A stretch of DNA of 64,000 nt from an uncultured Bacteroidota bacterium (GTDB taxonomy: Bacteria; Bacteroidota; Bacteroidia; Flavobacteriales; Flavobacteriaceae), in assembly GCA_902622595.1 (NCBI GenBank), contig CACNQM010000001.1:372001-436000 (forward strand), given 5' to 3'. Both the position numbers and the translations under genes were made by a program. Under the pieces are notes generated by a model, which was given only the letters and a program-made list of their open reading frames with translations, made no database searches and was not told where the DNA came from. This document shows positions 33,057 through 41,893 of the stretch, one piece after another (position 1 is the first letter of the stretch; every line of letters starts with the position of its first letter).

Positions 33057-33488
33057 ATGAAAAAATTAATATTTACTCTATCTTTTGCATTCATAGGAAC
33101 ATTCATAACTTATTCTCAAGACTTATCTAATCCTCAAGGAGGAGGAGTTCTTAATATAGAATCTGTTACTCCAGGTGATGGTTATTCTAAGATGAGCTTT
33201 GAAGGAGAAATTACTGGTTATGGGAAAGTTTTTGCCTCAATCAAACTCATATCTGGAGATAGTTCTAAAACAAGCGGAACTCTAGATGGTCAGGCAAGAA
33301 CTATTCTTAATGATGGCACACTCTTATCATCACCTCTTAATGGGAGTTGGAAAAGAGACGGTGCCTTAATAAAATTTTATTTTATTGATGATGTAAGCAA
33401 TGGTGCAATGAACTTTGTAATGTGGGATGTAGATATACTCGGAGAAACTGCAGATGTTAAATATTATGAACTACACTCTGGTAATTAA
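33057..33488 (+). CDS. Exported protein of unknown function, 143 residues
   Basis: A signal peptide ends in ITYSQ. The mature part is about 120 residues with evenly spaced glycines and alternating hydrophobic residues (YSKMSFEGEITGYGKVFASIKLI), the look of a small beta-barrel or jelly roll, comparable to allene-oxide-cyclase-like or calycin folds, but I cannot name the family. A strong terminator follows 18 bases after the stop. Confidence 0.7.
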   Translation: MKKLIFTLSFAFIGTFITYSQDLSNPQGGGVLNIESVTPGDGYSKMSFEGEITGYGKVFASIKLISGDSSKTSGTLDGQARTILNDGTLLSSPLNGSWKRDGALIKFYFIDDVSNGAMNFVMWDVDILGETADVKYYELHSGN

Positions 33489-33506
33489 TATTAACAGTAA
33501 ACTCAT

Positions 33507-33533
33507 AAAAAGCCCTAATTAAGGGCTTTTTTT
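33507..33533. terminator. Bidirectional intrinsic terminator
   Basis: AAAAAGCCCT pairs with AGGGCTTTTT around a five-base loop, followed by a T run, between the convergent genes ending at 33488 and 33536. Confidence 0.85.
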
Positions 33534-33535
33534 GT

Positions 33536-34003
33536 TTAATATGAGAATACTAGGTCTGCTTCCGAGCTTACTTGAATTAATTGTTTTGGATAGCTCCAAT
33601 TAATATTATTTATATTAATTAGAACATCTTTCGAGTTGTTTTGATTAACTCCATATGTAATAAATGAGCCCTCGGAAACATGTATAACTCCTCCATTTGT
33701 AGAAAAATCTATTAAAAGTTTTTCAGCTCTTTTGCTAATATTATTTGTGTTTCCTCCGTGAAATGTTACTGTGTGTAAATTACTTATGACGTCTTTCATA
33801 AGAATTTTCACTCCATCACCTGCTGCAAAGAATACAACACTATGTCCTTGAGCTAATGCTTCTGATGCTGTATTAATTGACATGATGGCAGCTGAGGGGT
33901 TTACCAGTGGGTCAGAAGTTAAAAGAACAAAATAATCTTTACTCTGTTGAGAGAAAACAATTTGACTAAAAAATAGTAACGATAGAAATAATAATTTTTT
34001 CAT
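33536..34003 (-). CDS. Exported DsrE-family protein
   Basis: 155 residues. A signal peptide ends in IVFSQ. The mature part follows the DsrE/DsrF-like pattern: FVLLTSDPLVNPSAAIMSINTA, a helix EALAQGHSVVFFAAGDGV, and a C-terminal stretch with GGVIHVSEGSF. No Cys is present at the usual active position, so sulfur relay is unlikely; exported DsrE-like proteins have no settled role. A TAAATTAG box lies four bases before the ATG. Confidence 0.75.
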   Translation of the reverse strand: MKKLLFLSLLFFSQIVFSQQSKDYFVLLTSDPLVNPSAAIMSINTASEALAQGHSVVFFAAGDGVKILMKDVISNLHTVTFHGGNTNNISKRAEKLLIDFSTNGGVIHVSEGSFITYGVNQNNSKDVLININNINWSYPKQLIQVSSEADLVFSY

Positions 34004-34007
34004 GGGT

Positions 34008-34015
34008 CTAATTTA
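34008..34015 (-). promoter_or_regulatory. -7-like box TAAATTAG four bases before ATG
   Basis: On the minus strand TAAATTAG, then ACCC, then the ATG at 34003. Same octamer and spacing as at 29132, 35542 and 37859. Confidence 0.5.
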
Positions 34016-34068
34016 TAAAAACGTTTTAATAAAAATGAAGATTTATAAATTAGTTGTAAATTATTTAA

Positions 34069-34740
34069 ATGCAATTAATACCAAAAAACACAATTAGTTT
34101 TTTAAAAGAACTTAAGCTAAATAATAACAGGGACTGGTTTAACAAGAATAAAGATCAGTTTAAGTCTATTCAAGCAGATATAAAAACGTTTGCCCATGAG
34201 GTAAAAGACTCTTTAAACCTCTCAGATGATATTGAAAAACTAAAAATTTTTAGGATATATAGAGATTTAAGGTTCTCTAAAGATAAAACACCATTTAAAA
34301 AAAATATTGGGATGGCATTTCATAGAGCAAAGCCTGAGCTTAGAGGAGGCTATTATCTTGAAATATCAGCAGATGAGAGTTTTGTGGCAGTCGGTTTTTG
34401 GAATCCGAATAAAGAGGATTTGCTCAGAATAAGAAAAGAAATAGAAATAGATGGTCAAGAATTCAAGAGCATTATAAATCAAAAGAAAATTAAAGATGTA
34501 TGGGGAGAGATAAAAGGAGAAGAGGTGAAAACATCACCGAAAGGTTTTGATAGAGATCATGAGCATATTGACATGATTAAAAAGAAGCAGTTCATATTTG
34601 TTAGAAAGTTAAATGAAGAAGATATTTTAGATGAAAACTTTCATCAAGAACTTGTTGGTTTTTTTCTTTCAATCAGACCTTTTTTTGATTATATGTCTGA
34701 AATTCTTACAACAAATCTAAACGGAGAATCAATTATTTAG
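34069..34740 (+). CDS. DUF2461 family protein
   Basis: 223 residues matching DUF2461/TIGR02453: the start ISFLKELKLNNNRDWFNKNK, IFRIYRDLRFSKDKTPFK and RGGYYLEIS are family hallmarks. Cytoplasmic, role unknown; it is widespread in Bacteroidota. Three bases separate it from the nitrilase-type gene, so they are one operon. Confidence 0.9.
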   Translation: MQLIPKNTISFLKELKLNNNRDWFNKNKDQFKSIQADIKTFAHEVKDSLNLSDDIEKLKIFRIYRDLRFSKDKTPFKKNIGMAFHRAKPELRGGYYLEISADESFVAVGFWNPNKEDLLRIRKEIEIDGQEFKSIINQKKIKDVWGEIKGEEVKTSPKGFDRDHEHIDMIKKKQFIFVRKLNEEDILDENFHQELVGFFLSIRPFFDYMSEILTTNLNGESII

Positions 34741-34743
34741 TAA

Positions 34744-35520
34744 ATGTCAAAGAAAATAAACATAGCAATTGTTCAGACAAGTATTAAGTGGGAAGATACT
34801 CAGGGAAATTTAGATAAGTACAATAATATAATTAATTCAATAAATCCAGGGGTTGACATTATTTTCTTTCCTGAGATGTTTAATACTGGTTTTAGCATGA
34901 ATGTTAAGAAAATTGCCGAGACAATGGATGGAAATACTGTTTCATGGCTTCGTCAAGTAGCTTTAACAAAAAAACTATCAGTTGTAGCTAGTCTTGCAAT
35001 AGAAGAGAATAAAAATTTCTATAATAGATTGGTATGGGTTTTTTCGAACGGGGAAATTACCTTTTATGACAAAAGACATACATTTACTTTAGCCGGAGAG
35101 GGTAAAGTTTATACAAAAGGGAAGACAAAAAGAATAATAAAATATAAAGGGTGGAAGTTCCTTCCCCAAATATGTTATGATTTGAGGTTTCCTGTTTGGT
35201 CTAGGAATGACTCAGGCTATGATGTTCTTTTTTATTTAGCCAATTGGCCAACACCAAGAATATCTCATTGGAAAAACCTTCTTATTTCAAGAGCAATAGA
35301 AAACTTGTCATATTGTATAGGAGTAAATATAGTTGGATCTGACCCAGAGAATAAATATAATGGGTACTCTTGTATAATTGATCCCTATGGTAAAAACTGT
35401 GTGGAAATGACAGAAGATGAGACAATTATTTATTATCAATTAAACAAATCAAAAATTATTGATATTAGAGATTCTTTAAATTTTCTAAATGACAAAGATG
35501 ATTTTACTTTAAAATTTTGA
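34744..35520 (+). CDS. Nitrilase-superfamily omega-amidase (YafV-like)
   Basis: 258 residues. The Glu-Lys-Cys triad is visible: E44 in FFPEMFNTGF, K110 in FYDKRHTF and C144 in PQICYDLRFP. Length and the RHTF and FPVWSRN segments match YafV/Nit2-type omega-amidases, which hydrolyse 2-oxoglutaramate or 2-oxosuccinamate to recover 2-oxo acids after glutamine transamination. Cytoplasmic. Encoded after the DUF2461 gene. Confidence 0.9.
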   Translation: MSKKINIAIVQTSIKWEDTQGNLDKYNNIINSINPGVDIIFFPEMFNTGFSMNVKKIAETMDGNTVSWLRQVALTKKLSVVASLAIEENKNFYNRLVWVFSNGEITFYDKRHTFTLAGEGKVYTKGKTKRIIKYKGWKFLPQICYDLRFPVWSRNDSGYDVLFYLANWPTPRISHWKNLLISRAIENLSYCIGVNIVGSDPENKYNGYSCIIDPYGKNCVEMTEDETIIYYQLNKSKIIDIRDSLNFLNDKDDFTLKF

Positions 35521-35529
35521 TTTATTATT

Positions 35530-35537
35530 TAAATTAG
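35530..35537 (+). promoter_or_regulatory. -7-like box TAAATTAG four bases before ATG
   Basis: TAAATTAG ends four bases before the amidase ATG at 35542, predicting a transcript beginning at the start codon. Confidence 0.55.
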
Positions 35538-35541
35538 ACAT

Positions 35542-37170
35542 ATGAGAAACTTTGCTTTATCTTTCTTTATTTTTATATTATCGTGCTCTGATACTTCGAT
35601 AATTGTATGGGAAAACTATGATGAGAGTAAAGAAATTGAGGAAAACTCTAATCATGAAATAAGTAGGATGAGATATAAAAGACTTCAGTCTTTAACAAAA
35701 GACAGAAATGAAATTTTTAAACCTTTTCATGGCTTTTTGAAATCCTACGATGTATCATACCATAATTCAATAAAAGATTTAATTATAAATCAGGATATTA
35801 CATCAATTCAGTCTTATATAAAAAAAGGTAAATTTAATTATGAGGATTTAGCGAAGTTTTACTTATACAGAATTTACAAATTTGAGATGGATAAAGATCT
35901 ATATCTAAACTCCATAATATCATTAAATCCAGAAATAATTAACGAGGCTAAAGAGCTTGATAGAAATAATAATCCAGATAATCTTCTCTATGGTATTCCT
36001 ATTTTAGTAAAAGATAATATTAATGTTGAAGGAATGGTTACATCAGCAGGTGCAAGTGTATTTAAAGATAACTTCGTTGATAATAATGCCATAGTTATAA
36101 AAAATTTAAAAATTAATAATGCTCTAATTCTTGGGAAATTAAACATGAGTGAATGGGCTTATTATTTCTGTAGACCATGTCCTGTTGGATATAGCTCTCT
36201 AGGAGGGCAAACTCTTAATCCATATGGTCGTAAAGTTTTTGAATCTGGAGGGTCAAGCTCTGGAAGTGGAGTCTCAATTGCAGCTAACTTTGCAGCTGCT
36301 TCAATTGGTTCAGAAACCTCTGGTTCGATTTTATCTCCTTCATCTAAAAATTCATTAGTGGGATTAAAACCAACTATTGGGAGTATTAGCAGGTCAGGTA
36401 TTGTGCCAATATCGAGTTTCTTTGATACTTCAGGACCAATGACTACAAATGTTTATGATAATGCAATACTTTACAATTCTATGATTGGTTTTGATGATAA
36501 AGATGAATTAAGTTATAACGCTGATAAGATTGATTTAGAAGAAATGAAAAGTTTTGATCCTAGAAATATTGCTGTAGGTATATCATCAAATGTTCTAAAA
36601 GATTCATTAATAACAATTGCTCTTAATGATTTAGAGATTACAGGTATCACAAATACTATTTATAATCCTGAAAAGTATTCATTGCCATCGTTTAGATCTA
36701 TTCTAACGTCAGATATGAAAAGAGACTTGCCAAAGTATATTTCTGATTACGCCAATAAGGATATTCAATTTTACAATGTAACAGATATAGTAGAATTTAA
36801 TAATAAAGATACATTAACACATGCACCCTATGGTCAGTATATATTTAATGAAATCAAAAAAGATAAAGTTTCTGACTCAGAATTGGAACAAATGAAAATA
36901 AAAACAAAATCTCAAGCAACTAATTATTTAAATAAGATTATGACTAATAATGATTTTGATATTTTTATATCAGTCGATAATAGTATGGCTGGTATTGCTG
37001 CAGCTGCACATTTCCCAGCTTTGACAATACCAATGGGGTATAGAAGTGATGGTCAGCCATCAAATATAACATTTATAGCTAAATCAAAAAATGAACAATT
37101 ATTATATAATATAGCCTATAGATATGAAAAACAATCAAAAAGAAGAGTTGCACCAAAAAAATATAATTAA
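35542..37170 (+). CDS. Lipoprotein amidase (amidase signature family)
   Basis: 542 residues with lipobox LSC (Cys 15) and about 120 extra N-terminal residues before the amidase-signature core. The Ser-cisSer-Lys triad is present: Lys in GIPILVKDNI, the glycine/serine stretch ESGGSSSGSG, and the nucleophile region SIGSETSGSI. The enzyme would hydrolyse amides outside the cytoplasm, possibly peptide amides, so it is not the GatA subunit. It sits in its own leaderless-type transcription unit. Confidence 0.9.
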   Translation: MRNFALSFFIFILSCSDTSIIVWENYDESKEIEENSNHEISRMRYKRLQSLTKDRNEIFKPFHGFLKSYDVSYHNSIKDLIINQDITSIQSYIKKGKFNYEDLAKFYLYRIYKFEMDKDLYLNSIISLNPEIINEAKELDRNNNPDNLLYGIPILVKDNINVEGMVTSAGASVFKDNFVDNNAIVIKNLKINNALILGKLNMSEWAYYFCRPCPVGYSSLGGQTLNPYGRKVFESGGSSSGSGVSIAANFAAASIGSETSGSILSPSSKNSLVGLKPTIGSISRSGIVPISSFFDTSGPMTTNVYDNAILYNSMIGFDDKDELSYNADKIDLEEMKSFDPRNIAVGISSNVLKDSLITIALNDLEITGITNTIYNPEKYSLPSFRSILTSDMKRDLPKYISDYANKDIQFYNVTDIVEFNNKDTLTHAPYGQYIFNEIKKDKVSDSELEQMKIKTKSQATNYLNKIMTNNDFDIFISVDNSMAGIAAAAHFPALTIPMGYRSDGQPSNITFIAKSKNEQLLYNIAYRYEKQSKRRVAPKKYN

Positions 37171-37193
37171 ACATCATAAATGACAAATAGAAT

Positions 37194-37823
37194 ATGCTAA
37201 AATTATTGACACGTTTAAGAAATTACCTTATTTCGGGACTTCTTTTTTGGATACCTTTGATTCTAACTATTATCGTCATTAAGTTCTTTTTAGAATTTAT
37301 AAATAGTCTTGTTCCGCAAGAATATCTTCCTGAAGCTATATTTAATTTAGATACCTCTATACCAGGGTCTGGAATAATCCTGCTTTTTTTGATTATACTT
37401 ATCACAGGTATATTAGTTACTAATATATTAGGAAGAAGGTTAGTAGCTCTATGGGAGAAGTTACTCAACAGAATTCCAGGTTTTCGAAACATATACAACA
37501 TATTAAAAAAAGTCTCTGATACTATATTAAACACATCATCTCAAAGTTTTAAAAAGGCATTTTTAATCCAATATCCCAGTAAGGGAATTTGGGTAATTGC
37601 ATTTCAATCTGGAGATTATAGGGGTGAGGCAGAATCAATTATAGGTGAAGAAACTATCAACCTCTTTGTACCAACCACACCTAATCCAACCTCAGGTTTT
37701 TTTGTTTTGATCCCAAAAAAAGATGCATTTGAACTAGATATTAGTGTTGAAGACGCATTTAAGCTTGTAATTTCAGCAGGTGTTGTAACCCCTAATTCTG
37801 TTAAAATTAAGGATAAAATATGA
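37194..37823 (+). CDS. DUF502 family membrane protein
   Basis: 209 residues matching DUF502: LRNYLISGLLFWIPLILTI at the N-terminus, a second helix ending GRRLVALWEKLLNRIPGFRNIY, and a C-terminal beta-rich cytoplasmic domain with TTPNPTSGFF. Two membrane helices, then a soluble domain. The family is common in bacteria and has no settled function. It starts 23 bases after the amidase. Confidence 0.9.
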   Translation: MLKLLTRLRNYLISGLLFWIPLILTIIVIKFFLEFINSLVPQEYLPEAIFNLDTSIPGSGIILLFLIILITGILVTNILGRRLVALWEKLLNRIPGFRNIYNILKKVSDTILNTSSQSFKKAFLIQYPSKGIWVIAFQSGDYRGEAESIIGEETINLFVPTTPNPTSGFFVLIPKKDAFELDISVEDAFKLVISAGVVTPNSVKIKDKI

Positions 37824-37846
37824 TGCGTAACAAGTGTATAAAATCT

Positions 37847-37854
37847 TAAATTAG
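37847..37854 (+). promoter_or_regulatory. -7-like box TAAATTAG four bases before ATG
   Basis: TAAATTAG ends four bases before the ATG of the M20 peptidase at 37859, the same octamer and spacing as before the amidase gene. Confidence 0.55.
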
Positions 37855-37858
37855 AGTT

Positions 37859-39172
37859 ATGAAAAAAATATTAGTATTAGTTACAAGTTTAATTATATCA
37901 AATCACTCCTATTCGCAGAATAATGATGTGATTGTTGATAAAATTTATTCTGAAAGTATTGAAAAGCTAAGTGCTAATTCAAAAGTTAAAAAAGCATTTA
38001 AATACATAATTGATATTGAAGAAAAAACAATGAAGAATCTAATTGAGCTGACTGAAATTGAGGCACCTCCATTCAAGGAGGAAAAAAGAGCACTGGAGTT
38101 TGCGGAAAGGCTAAAATTAGCAGGAATAGAGAATGTGTGGATTGATTCAATTGGTAATGTGATAGGTTTGCTAAAAGGGACAGTTGGAAATAAAAATATT
38201 GCAATTGATGCACATATGGATACGGTTTTCCCAGAGGGTACTGATGTTAAAGTCAAAATAAAAAATGATACTCTTTACGCTCCTGGGGTAGGTGATGATA
38301 CAAGGGGACTTGCAATGATTCTTACTATAGCTGAAACTATTAAGAAGAATGGTATTCAACCTATAAATAACATTTTATTTATTGGTACTGTAGGTGAAGA
38401 AGGCTTAGGGAATCTTAGAGGAGTCAGGCATCTATTTGAAAATAATAATCCAAAAATAGATTCATGGATTGCCATTGACGGTGGTTCTATAGGGAGAGTA
38501 AATAATCAAGCGCTTGGTTCATATAGATATGAAGTAGTTTTTGATGGTCCTGGTGGTCATTCATGGGGAGCTTTTGGACTTGTGAATCCACACCACGCTT
38601 TAGGATATGGTATTAAGGATTTTATTGAAAAAGCAGATGAATATACCTCATCTGGACCAAGGACATCTTATAATGTAGGAATCATTAGTGGAGGAACTTC
38701 TATTAATTCAATACCTTTTAAATCATCAATGCAAATTGATATTAGATCAGTTGAGCCGTATAGGCTTGATGATATGGAGAAAATACTTTTTAGTTCAATG
38801 CAATCTGCTTTAAAAGATCAAAATGAAATGAAAAGGAGTGGTCCTGACCTTAAGCTAACCATTAATAAAATTGGTAATAGACCCTCAGGAAAAGTAGATG
38901 AATCAGTTCCACTGATTCAAAGAACGATTGCCGCTACTCAACACATGGGTGTTGAACCTCGCTTAACGATTGGTTCCACAAATTCAAATATACCGATTTC
39001 TTTAGGTGTACCTTCTGTTACAATTGGTAGGGGTGGAGATGGAGCAGGCGCACACTCTTTGGATGAATGGTGGCTTAATAAAGATGGATATAAATCCATA
39101 CAACTAGCACTCTTAATATTATTATCTGAAACTGGAATTAATAGTCTTGACTTAAAGAACTTTTTAGATTAG
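37859..39172 (+). CDS. Exported M20 metallopeptidase
   Basis: 437 residues. A signal peptide ends in NHSYSQ. M20 motifs are in order: EIEAPPFKE near residue 65, AIDAHMDTVFP with the first His and Asp, GVGDDTRGLA with the bridging Asp, TVGEEGLGNLRG with the catalytic Glu pair, and a dimerisation domain with GPGGHSWGAFG; the final zinc His lies in GAGAHSLDEWW. It acts in the periplasm on dipeptides or tripeptides (PepT/CPG2-like). Confidence 0.92.
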   Translation: MKKILVLVTSLIISNHSYSQNNDVIVDKIYSESIEKLSANSKVKKAFKYIIDIEEKTMKNLIELTEIEAPPFKEEKRALEFAERLKLAGIENVWIDSIGNVIGLLKGTVGNKNIAIDAHMDTVFPEGTDVKVKIKNDTLYAPGVGDDTRGLAMILTIAETIKKNGIQPINNILFIGTVGEEGLGNLRGVRHLFENNNPKIDSWIAIDGGSIGRVNNQALGSYRYEVVFDGPGGHSWGAFGLVNPHHALGYGIKDFIEKADEYTSSGPRTSYNVGIISGGTSINSIPFKSSMQIDIRSVEPYRLDDMEKILFSSMQSALKDQNEMKRSGPDLKLTINKIGNRPSGKVDESVPLIQRTIAATQHMGVEPRLTIGSTNSNIPISLGVPSVTIGRGGDGAGAHSLDEWWLNKDGYKSIQLALLILLSETGINSLDLKNFLD

Positions 39173-39201
39173 GATTTAAAAACAATTGTATTTCCATAGT
39201 A

Positions 39202-39402
39202 CTACAAAAAGTTGTTTACAATTAGGTTTATTACGTAGCCAGAGCAAAAAATTCCTATACCATAGGCAGTATATCTTAATATTGCAGGAATGTAATTAAG
39301 TTTCTTTTTAGCATATTCTTCAGCTGCAAATAAATTATAAATACTACCAAAAAAGACAAGCAAAATGCTTAATATTCCAATTATTTTCCATAATAAATCC
39401 AT
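39202..39402 (-). CDS. Small membrane protein, 66 residues
   Basis: Two hydrophobic segments (about 4-26 and 44-62) flank a basic, cytoplasmic loop with EEYAKKKLNYIP. Starts four bases after the stop of the 59-residue frame at 39407. It is the last gene of a minus-strand run: VOC protein, exported protein, then two small membrane proteins. No family recognised. Confidence 0.58.
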   Translation of the reverse strand: MDLLWKIIGILSILLVFFGSIYNLFAAEEYAKKKLNYIPAILRYTAYGIGIFCSGYVINLIVNNFL

Positions 39403-39406
39403 ATTC

Positions 39407-39586
39407 TTATTTTTTTTGTTTTATTAATTTTAAAACTTCCTTAATCATATCGGGAATAGCTATTGACATTGCCAATACTGGAAATAAATATTCCCACCAA
39501 TCCATACTTCCTGTATAAAACTTATCTATTGTCCAAATCCAAACACCAACATATAGTATGAACCAAATAATTGTAAATGTTCTCAT
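39407..39586 (-). CDS. Small membrane protein, 59 residues
   Basis: The frame starts MRTFTIIWFILYVGVW, one clear helix, then TIDKFYTGSMDWWEY, a second hydrophobic stretch (FPVLAMSIAI) and a Lys-rich end KLIKQKK. Its ATG overlaps the stop of the exported protein gene upstream (ATGA), pointing to translational coupling. Trp-rich helix borders are typical of real membrane proteins. No family recognised. Confidence 0.58.
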   Translation of the reverse strand: MRTFTIIWFILYVGVWIWTIDKFYTGSMDWWEYLFPVLAMSIAIPDMIKEVLKLIKQKK

Positions 39587-39966
39587 TTGTTTTTATTTAA
39601 CTTTTTAAACTCTATAAACTCTTTTCTGCCAACATACATTTTACTAACTAACGTGATAAGTTCATCAGTCAAATCTTTAGCATTTTTGGATGAAAGATTG
39701 AATTTAGTACCATCCATACTAATTAATTCATTTTTATTAGAACTTAAATTAATTGAGGTATAAAAATGATACCTAATAACGTAATTAAGTGTCAATTTAG
39801 TATCATTATAGTATTGATCAAACAAAGATTTATCAGATATTGTCGTATTTAAAACTCTGTATGGTTTTGAAAAACTGTCACTGAGTCTTAGTGCAGGTAA
39901 TTCTCCCTCTTGAGAATATGAACTGAAGGATAAAATAATAGCTATTGCTAGAATAACATATCTCAT
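39583..39966 (-). CDS. Exported protein of unknown function, 127 residues
   Basis: A frame is open from 40005, but the signal peptide starts at the ATG at 39966 (MRYVILAIAIILSFSSYSQ), after the VOC gene stop at 39974, so 39966 is the start. The mature part is about 105 residues with strands such as LTLNYVIRYHFYTSI and a helical end. It resembles small periplasmic proteins of unknown role. It overlaps the next small membrane gene by four bases. Confidence 0.65.
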   Translation of the reverse strand: MRYVILAIAIILSFSSYSQEGELPALRLSDSFSKPYRVLNTTISDKSLFDQYYNDTKLTLNYVIRYHFYTSINLSSNKNELISMDGTKFNLSSKNAKDLTDELITLVSKMYVGRKEFIEFKKLNKNK

Positions 39967-39973
39967 AATTATA

Positions 39974-40435
39974 TCACTGTGAGTCTGGTTTAGAGTGGAT
40001 ATCATTAATCTCTATCCAATATCCTTGAGGATCTTTAATCCATATTTGTCTTTGACCATCAACTCTTTCCTGGATTGTATTTAACTCACCTTCCCAATTA
40101 GAATAATCAATTTTATTTTTCTTAAGATTGTCAATAAATGATTCAAAATTTGTGGGACTAAATGCCATATGAATAGACTTTGGTAATTCATTAATTTCAG
40201 ATGTTGATTGGATTAAATGTATTTCCTTGCCATTACTGGTTTTAAACCATCTTTTAGGTGGATTTTGACCGGCACCTACAGGTATTTCCTCCAATCCTAG
40301 AATATCTATATAAAAGTCACCTGACTCTTGTAAATTATTTACTATTAATGCTTGATGATCGAAATAAAGATAATTCTCTTGTGACATAGACTTCATATTT
40401 ATTAAAAGAATAGTTATTACAACTAAGTTTTTCAT
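39974..40435 (-). CDS. Exported VOC-family (glyoxalase-like) protein
   Basis: 153 residues with a signal peptide ending KSMSQ. The vicinal-oxygen-chelate fold shows as two beta-alpha-beta-beta-beta repeats: FDHQALIVNNLQESGDFYIDILG and later SIHMAFSPTNFESFIDNL, ending RQIWIKDPQGYWIEIND with the final metal-type Glu. His in FDHQ, His in SIHMAF and Glu in WIEI could bind a metal. Export of a VOC protein is unusual; substrate unknown. Confidence 0.8.
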   Translation of the reverse strand: MKNLVVITILLINMKSMSQENYLYFDHQALIVNNLQESGDFYIDILGLEEIPVGAGQNPPKRWFKTSNGKEIHLIQSTSEINELPKSIHMAFSPTNFESFIDNLKKNKIDYSNWEGELNTIQERVDGQRQIWIKDPQGYWIEINDIHSKPDSQ

Positions 40436-40439
40436 TTTA

Positions 40440-40447
40440 TAAATTTA
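40440..40447 (-). promoter_or_regulatory. -7-like box TAAATTTA four bases before ATG
   Basis: TAAATTTA ends four bases before the VOC gene ATG at 40435 on the minus strand. The last base differs from the consensus G. Confidence 0.35.
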
Positions 40448-40502
40448 GTTAAATTAATTTCTAAATTAGAATGTGAAAAAAACAAAATAAGCTGTAATTA
40501 AT

Positions 40503-41366
40503 ATGGACGCAACAACGATTATCACACAAATCTTCTTACCAATTTCTTTAGCAATTATTATGTTTGGTATGGGTCTAACACTTGTAGTCAACGATTTTAA
40601 GAGACTTTTTGCTTATCCAAAGGAAGTTATTATTGGTCTATCTAATCAGCTAGTTTTTCTTCCATTAATTGGTTTTTTAATTATCCTTTTGTTTGATCTA
40701 AACTCATCAATGGCTATTGGGATTATGATACTCTCTCTTTGTCCTGGAGGACCTACCAGCAACCTAATTACACAAGTTGCTAGAGGAAATATTGGTCTTT
40801 CTGTTACTTTAACAGCTTTAGCAAGTTTAATCACTGTTTTTACAATTCCGATTATTTTATCAAAGGCAATTACATATTTTACAGGTGAGACAGATATTGT
40901 AATAGAGCTTCCAATAGTTCAAACTATGATTCAAATTTTAGTAATTACAGTAATTCCTGTATCAATAGGTATGTTAATTCGTAAAAAAAATGAGGCTTTT
41001 GCCGCAAGAATGGAAAGACCTATGAGGATCGCTTCTACAGTGTTATTTATTATTATTTTTTTACTTGTCATGTTTGCTAATAAAGATTTAATTGTCCAGG
41101 CAATGAAAGAAGTTGGCATTGCAACATTACTTTTAAATTTATCAACTATGGCACTTGGATACCTAACTGCTAAAGTTTTTGGTATAAAAGGCAAAAGTCA
41201 AATTTCAATTACAATTGAAAGTGGAATTCAAAATGGAACATTAGCTTTTGTTATTGCCACAACTATTCTTAATAATGTCGAGATGGGTCTTCCAACTGGA
41301 GCCTATTCAATATGGATGTTTATAACTGGAGGGATTCTTATGTGGCGATTAGGAGTTTCAAAATAA
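40503..41366 (+). CDS. Bile acid:sodium symporter family (BASS) protein
   Basis: 287 residues with nine to ten hydrophobic segments. Family motifs are GMGLTLVVNDFKR near the start, LCPGGPTSNLITQVARGN (the sodium-site signature, about residues 79-96) and the crossing helix ESGIQNGTLAF. Bacterial BASS proteins import organic anions such as 2-oxo acids, pantoate or taurocholate-like compounds. The last 29 bases overlap a convergent small membrane gene. Confidence 0.9.
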   Translation: MDATTIITQIFLPISLAIIMFGMGLTLVVNDFKRLFAYPKEVIIGLSNQLVFLPLIGFLIILLFDLNSSMAIGIMILSLCPGGPTSNLITQVARGNIGLSVTLTALASLITVFTIPIILSKAITYFTGETDIVIELPIVQTMIQILVITVIPVSIGMLIRKKNEAFAARMERPMRIASTVLFIIIFLLVMFANKDLIVQAMKEVGIATLLLNLSTMALGYLTAKVFGIKGKSQISITIESGIQNGTLAFVIATTILNNVEMGLPTGAYSIWMFITGGILMWRLGVSK

Positions 41367-41532
41367 ACTTCACGTTATTTTTTTCTAATAGTACAACTAT
41401 TATAAAAAATAAAATGCTGAAAATAAGTATATAAATTGTCTTTCCATCTGAAAAGTCAGTAAATCCATTGATCAGTCCTACAAAGACAGCGATTGGAAAG
41501 ATATACCAGTTGTCTTTTAACCACTTTCTCAT
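41338..41532 (-). CDS. Small membrane protein, 64 residues
   Basis: Starts MRKWLKDNWYIFPIAVFVG; two hydrophobic segments (about 9-22 and 31-48) and a short basic tail. The gene overlaps the 3' end of the BASS gene by 29 bases in convergent orientation. It is the last of four small membrane genes in a row on this strand. No family recognised. Confidence 0.55.
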   Translation of the reverse strand: MRKWLKDNWYIFPIAVFVGLINGFTDFSDGKTIYILIFSILFFIIVVLLEKNNVKFILKLLIAT

Positions 41533-41565
41533 GTTATCTTTCCATAATTTATTGTGATTCCAACA

Positions 41566-41730
41566 TTATTTCTCTTTAAAAATAACTGGGATTATCCACA
41601 AAATTATAAATACTAATGAAAATGAAAAAGCATTCTCCCAGTCTCCATCAATAAAAAATAGTATTATAACAACAATCAATAATATACCTAAAACAAGCCT
41701 TACAAGTTTTGTTAGCTTTTCTTTATTCAT
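41566..41730 (-). CDS. Small membrane protein, 54 residues
   Basis: Frame MNKEKLTKLVRLVLGI with a basic N-terminus, two hydrophobic segments (about 10-26 and 35-49) separated by the acidic IDGDWENA turn, and the end FKEK. Both termini would be cytoplasmic. It lies 12 bases after the 46-residue frame and 33 before the next. Charge placement follows the positive-inside rule, which argues for a real protein. Confidence 0.52.
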   Translation of the reverse strand: MNKEKLTKLVRLVLGILLIVVIILFFIDGDWENAFSFSLVFIILWIIPVIFKEK

Positions 41731-41742
41731 GTATATAATGAA

Positions 41743-41883
41743 TTAAAAGATTAAATTTCCTAACCACTCACCAAATTCACGTCCTATATTATAAAAAAAT
41801 CCACTAAAAAGTCTTTCACCAAATATTAAACCGATAGCAACACCAATTAAAATTGGCCAGTATTTTTTTAAAAATTTTTTCAT
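41743..41883 (-). CDS. Small membrane protein, 46 residues
   Basis: Frame MKKFLKKYWPILIGVAIG: five Lys precede a glycine-zipper-like helix, followed by FGERLFSGFFYNIGREFGEWLG, an amphipathic segment. It starts 10 bases after the stop of the 72-residue gene. TAAATTTAG lies just before the ATG. No family recognised. Confidence 0.5.
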   Translation of the reverse strand: MKKFLKKYWPILIGVAIGLIFGERLFSGFFYNIGREFGEWLGNLIF

Positions 41884-41893
41884 ACCTCTAAAT

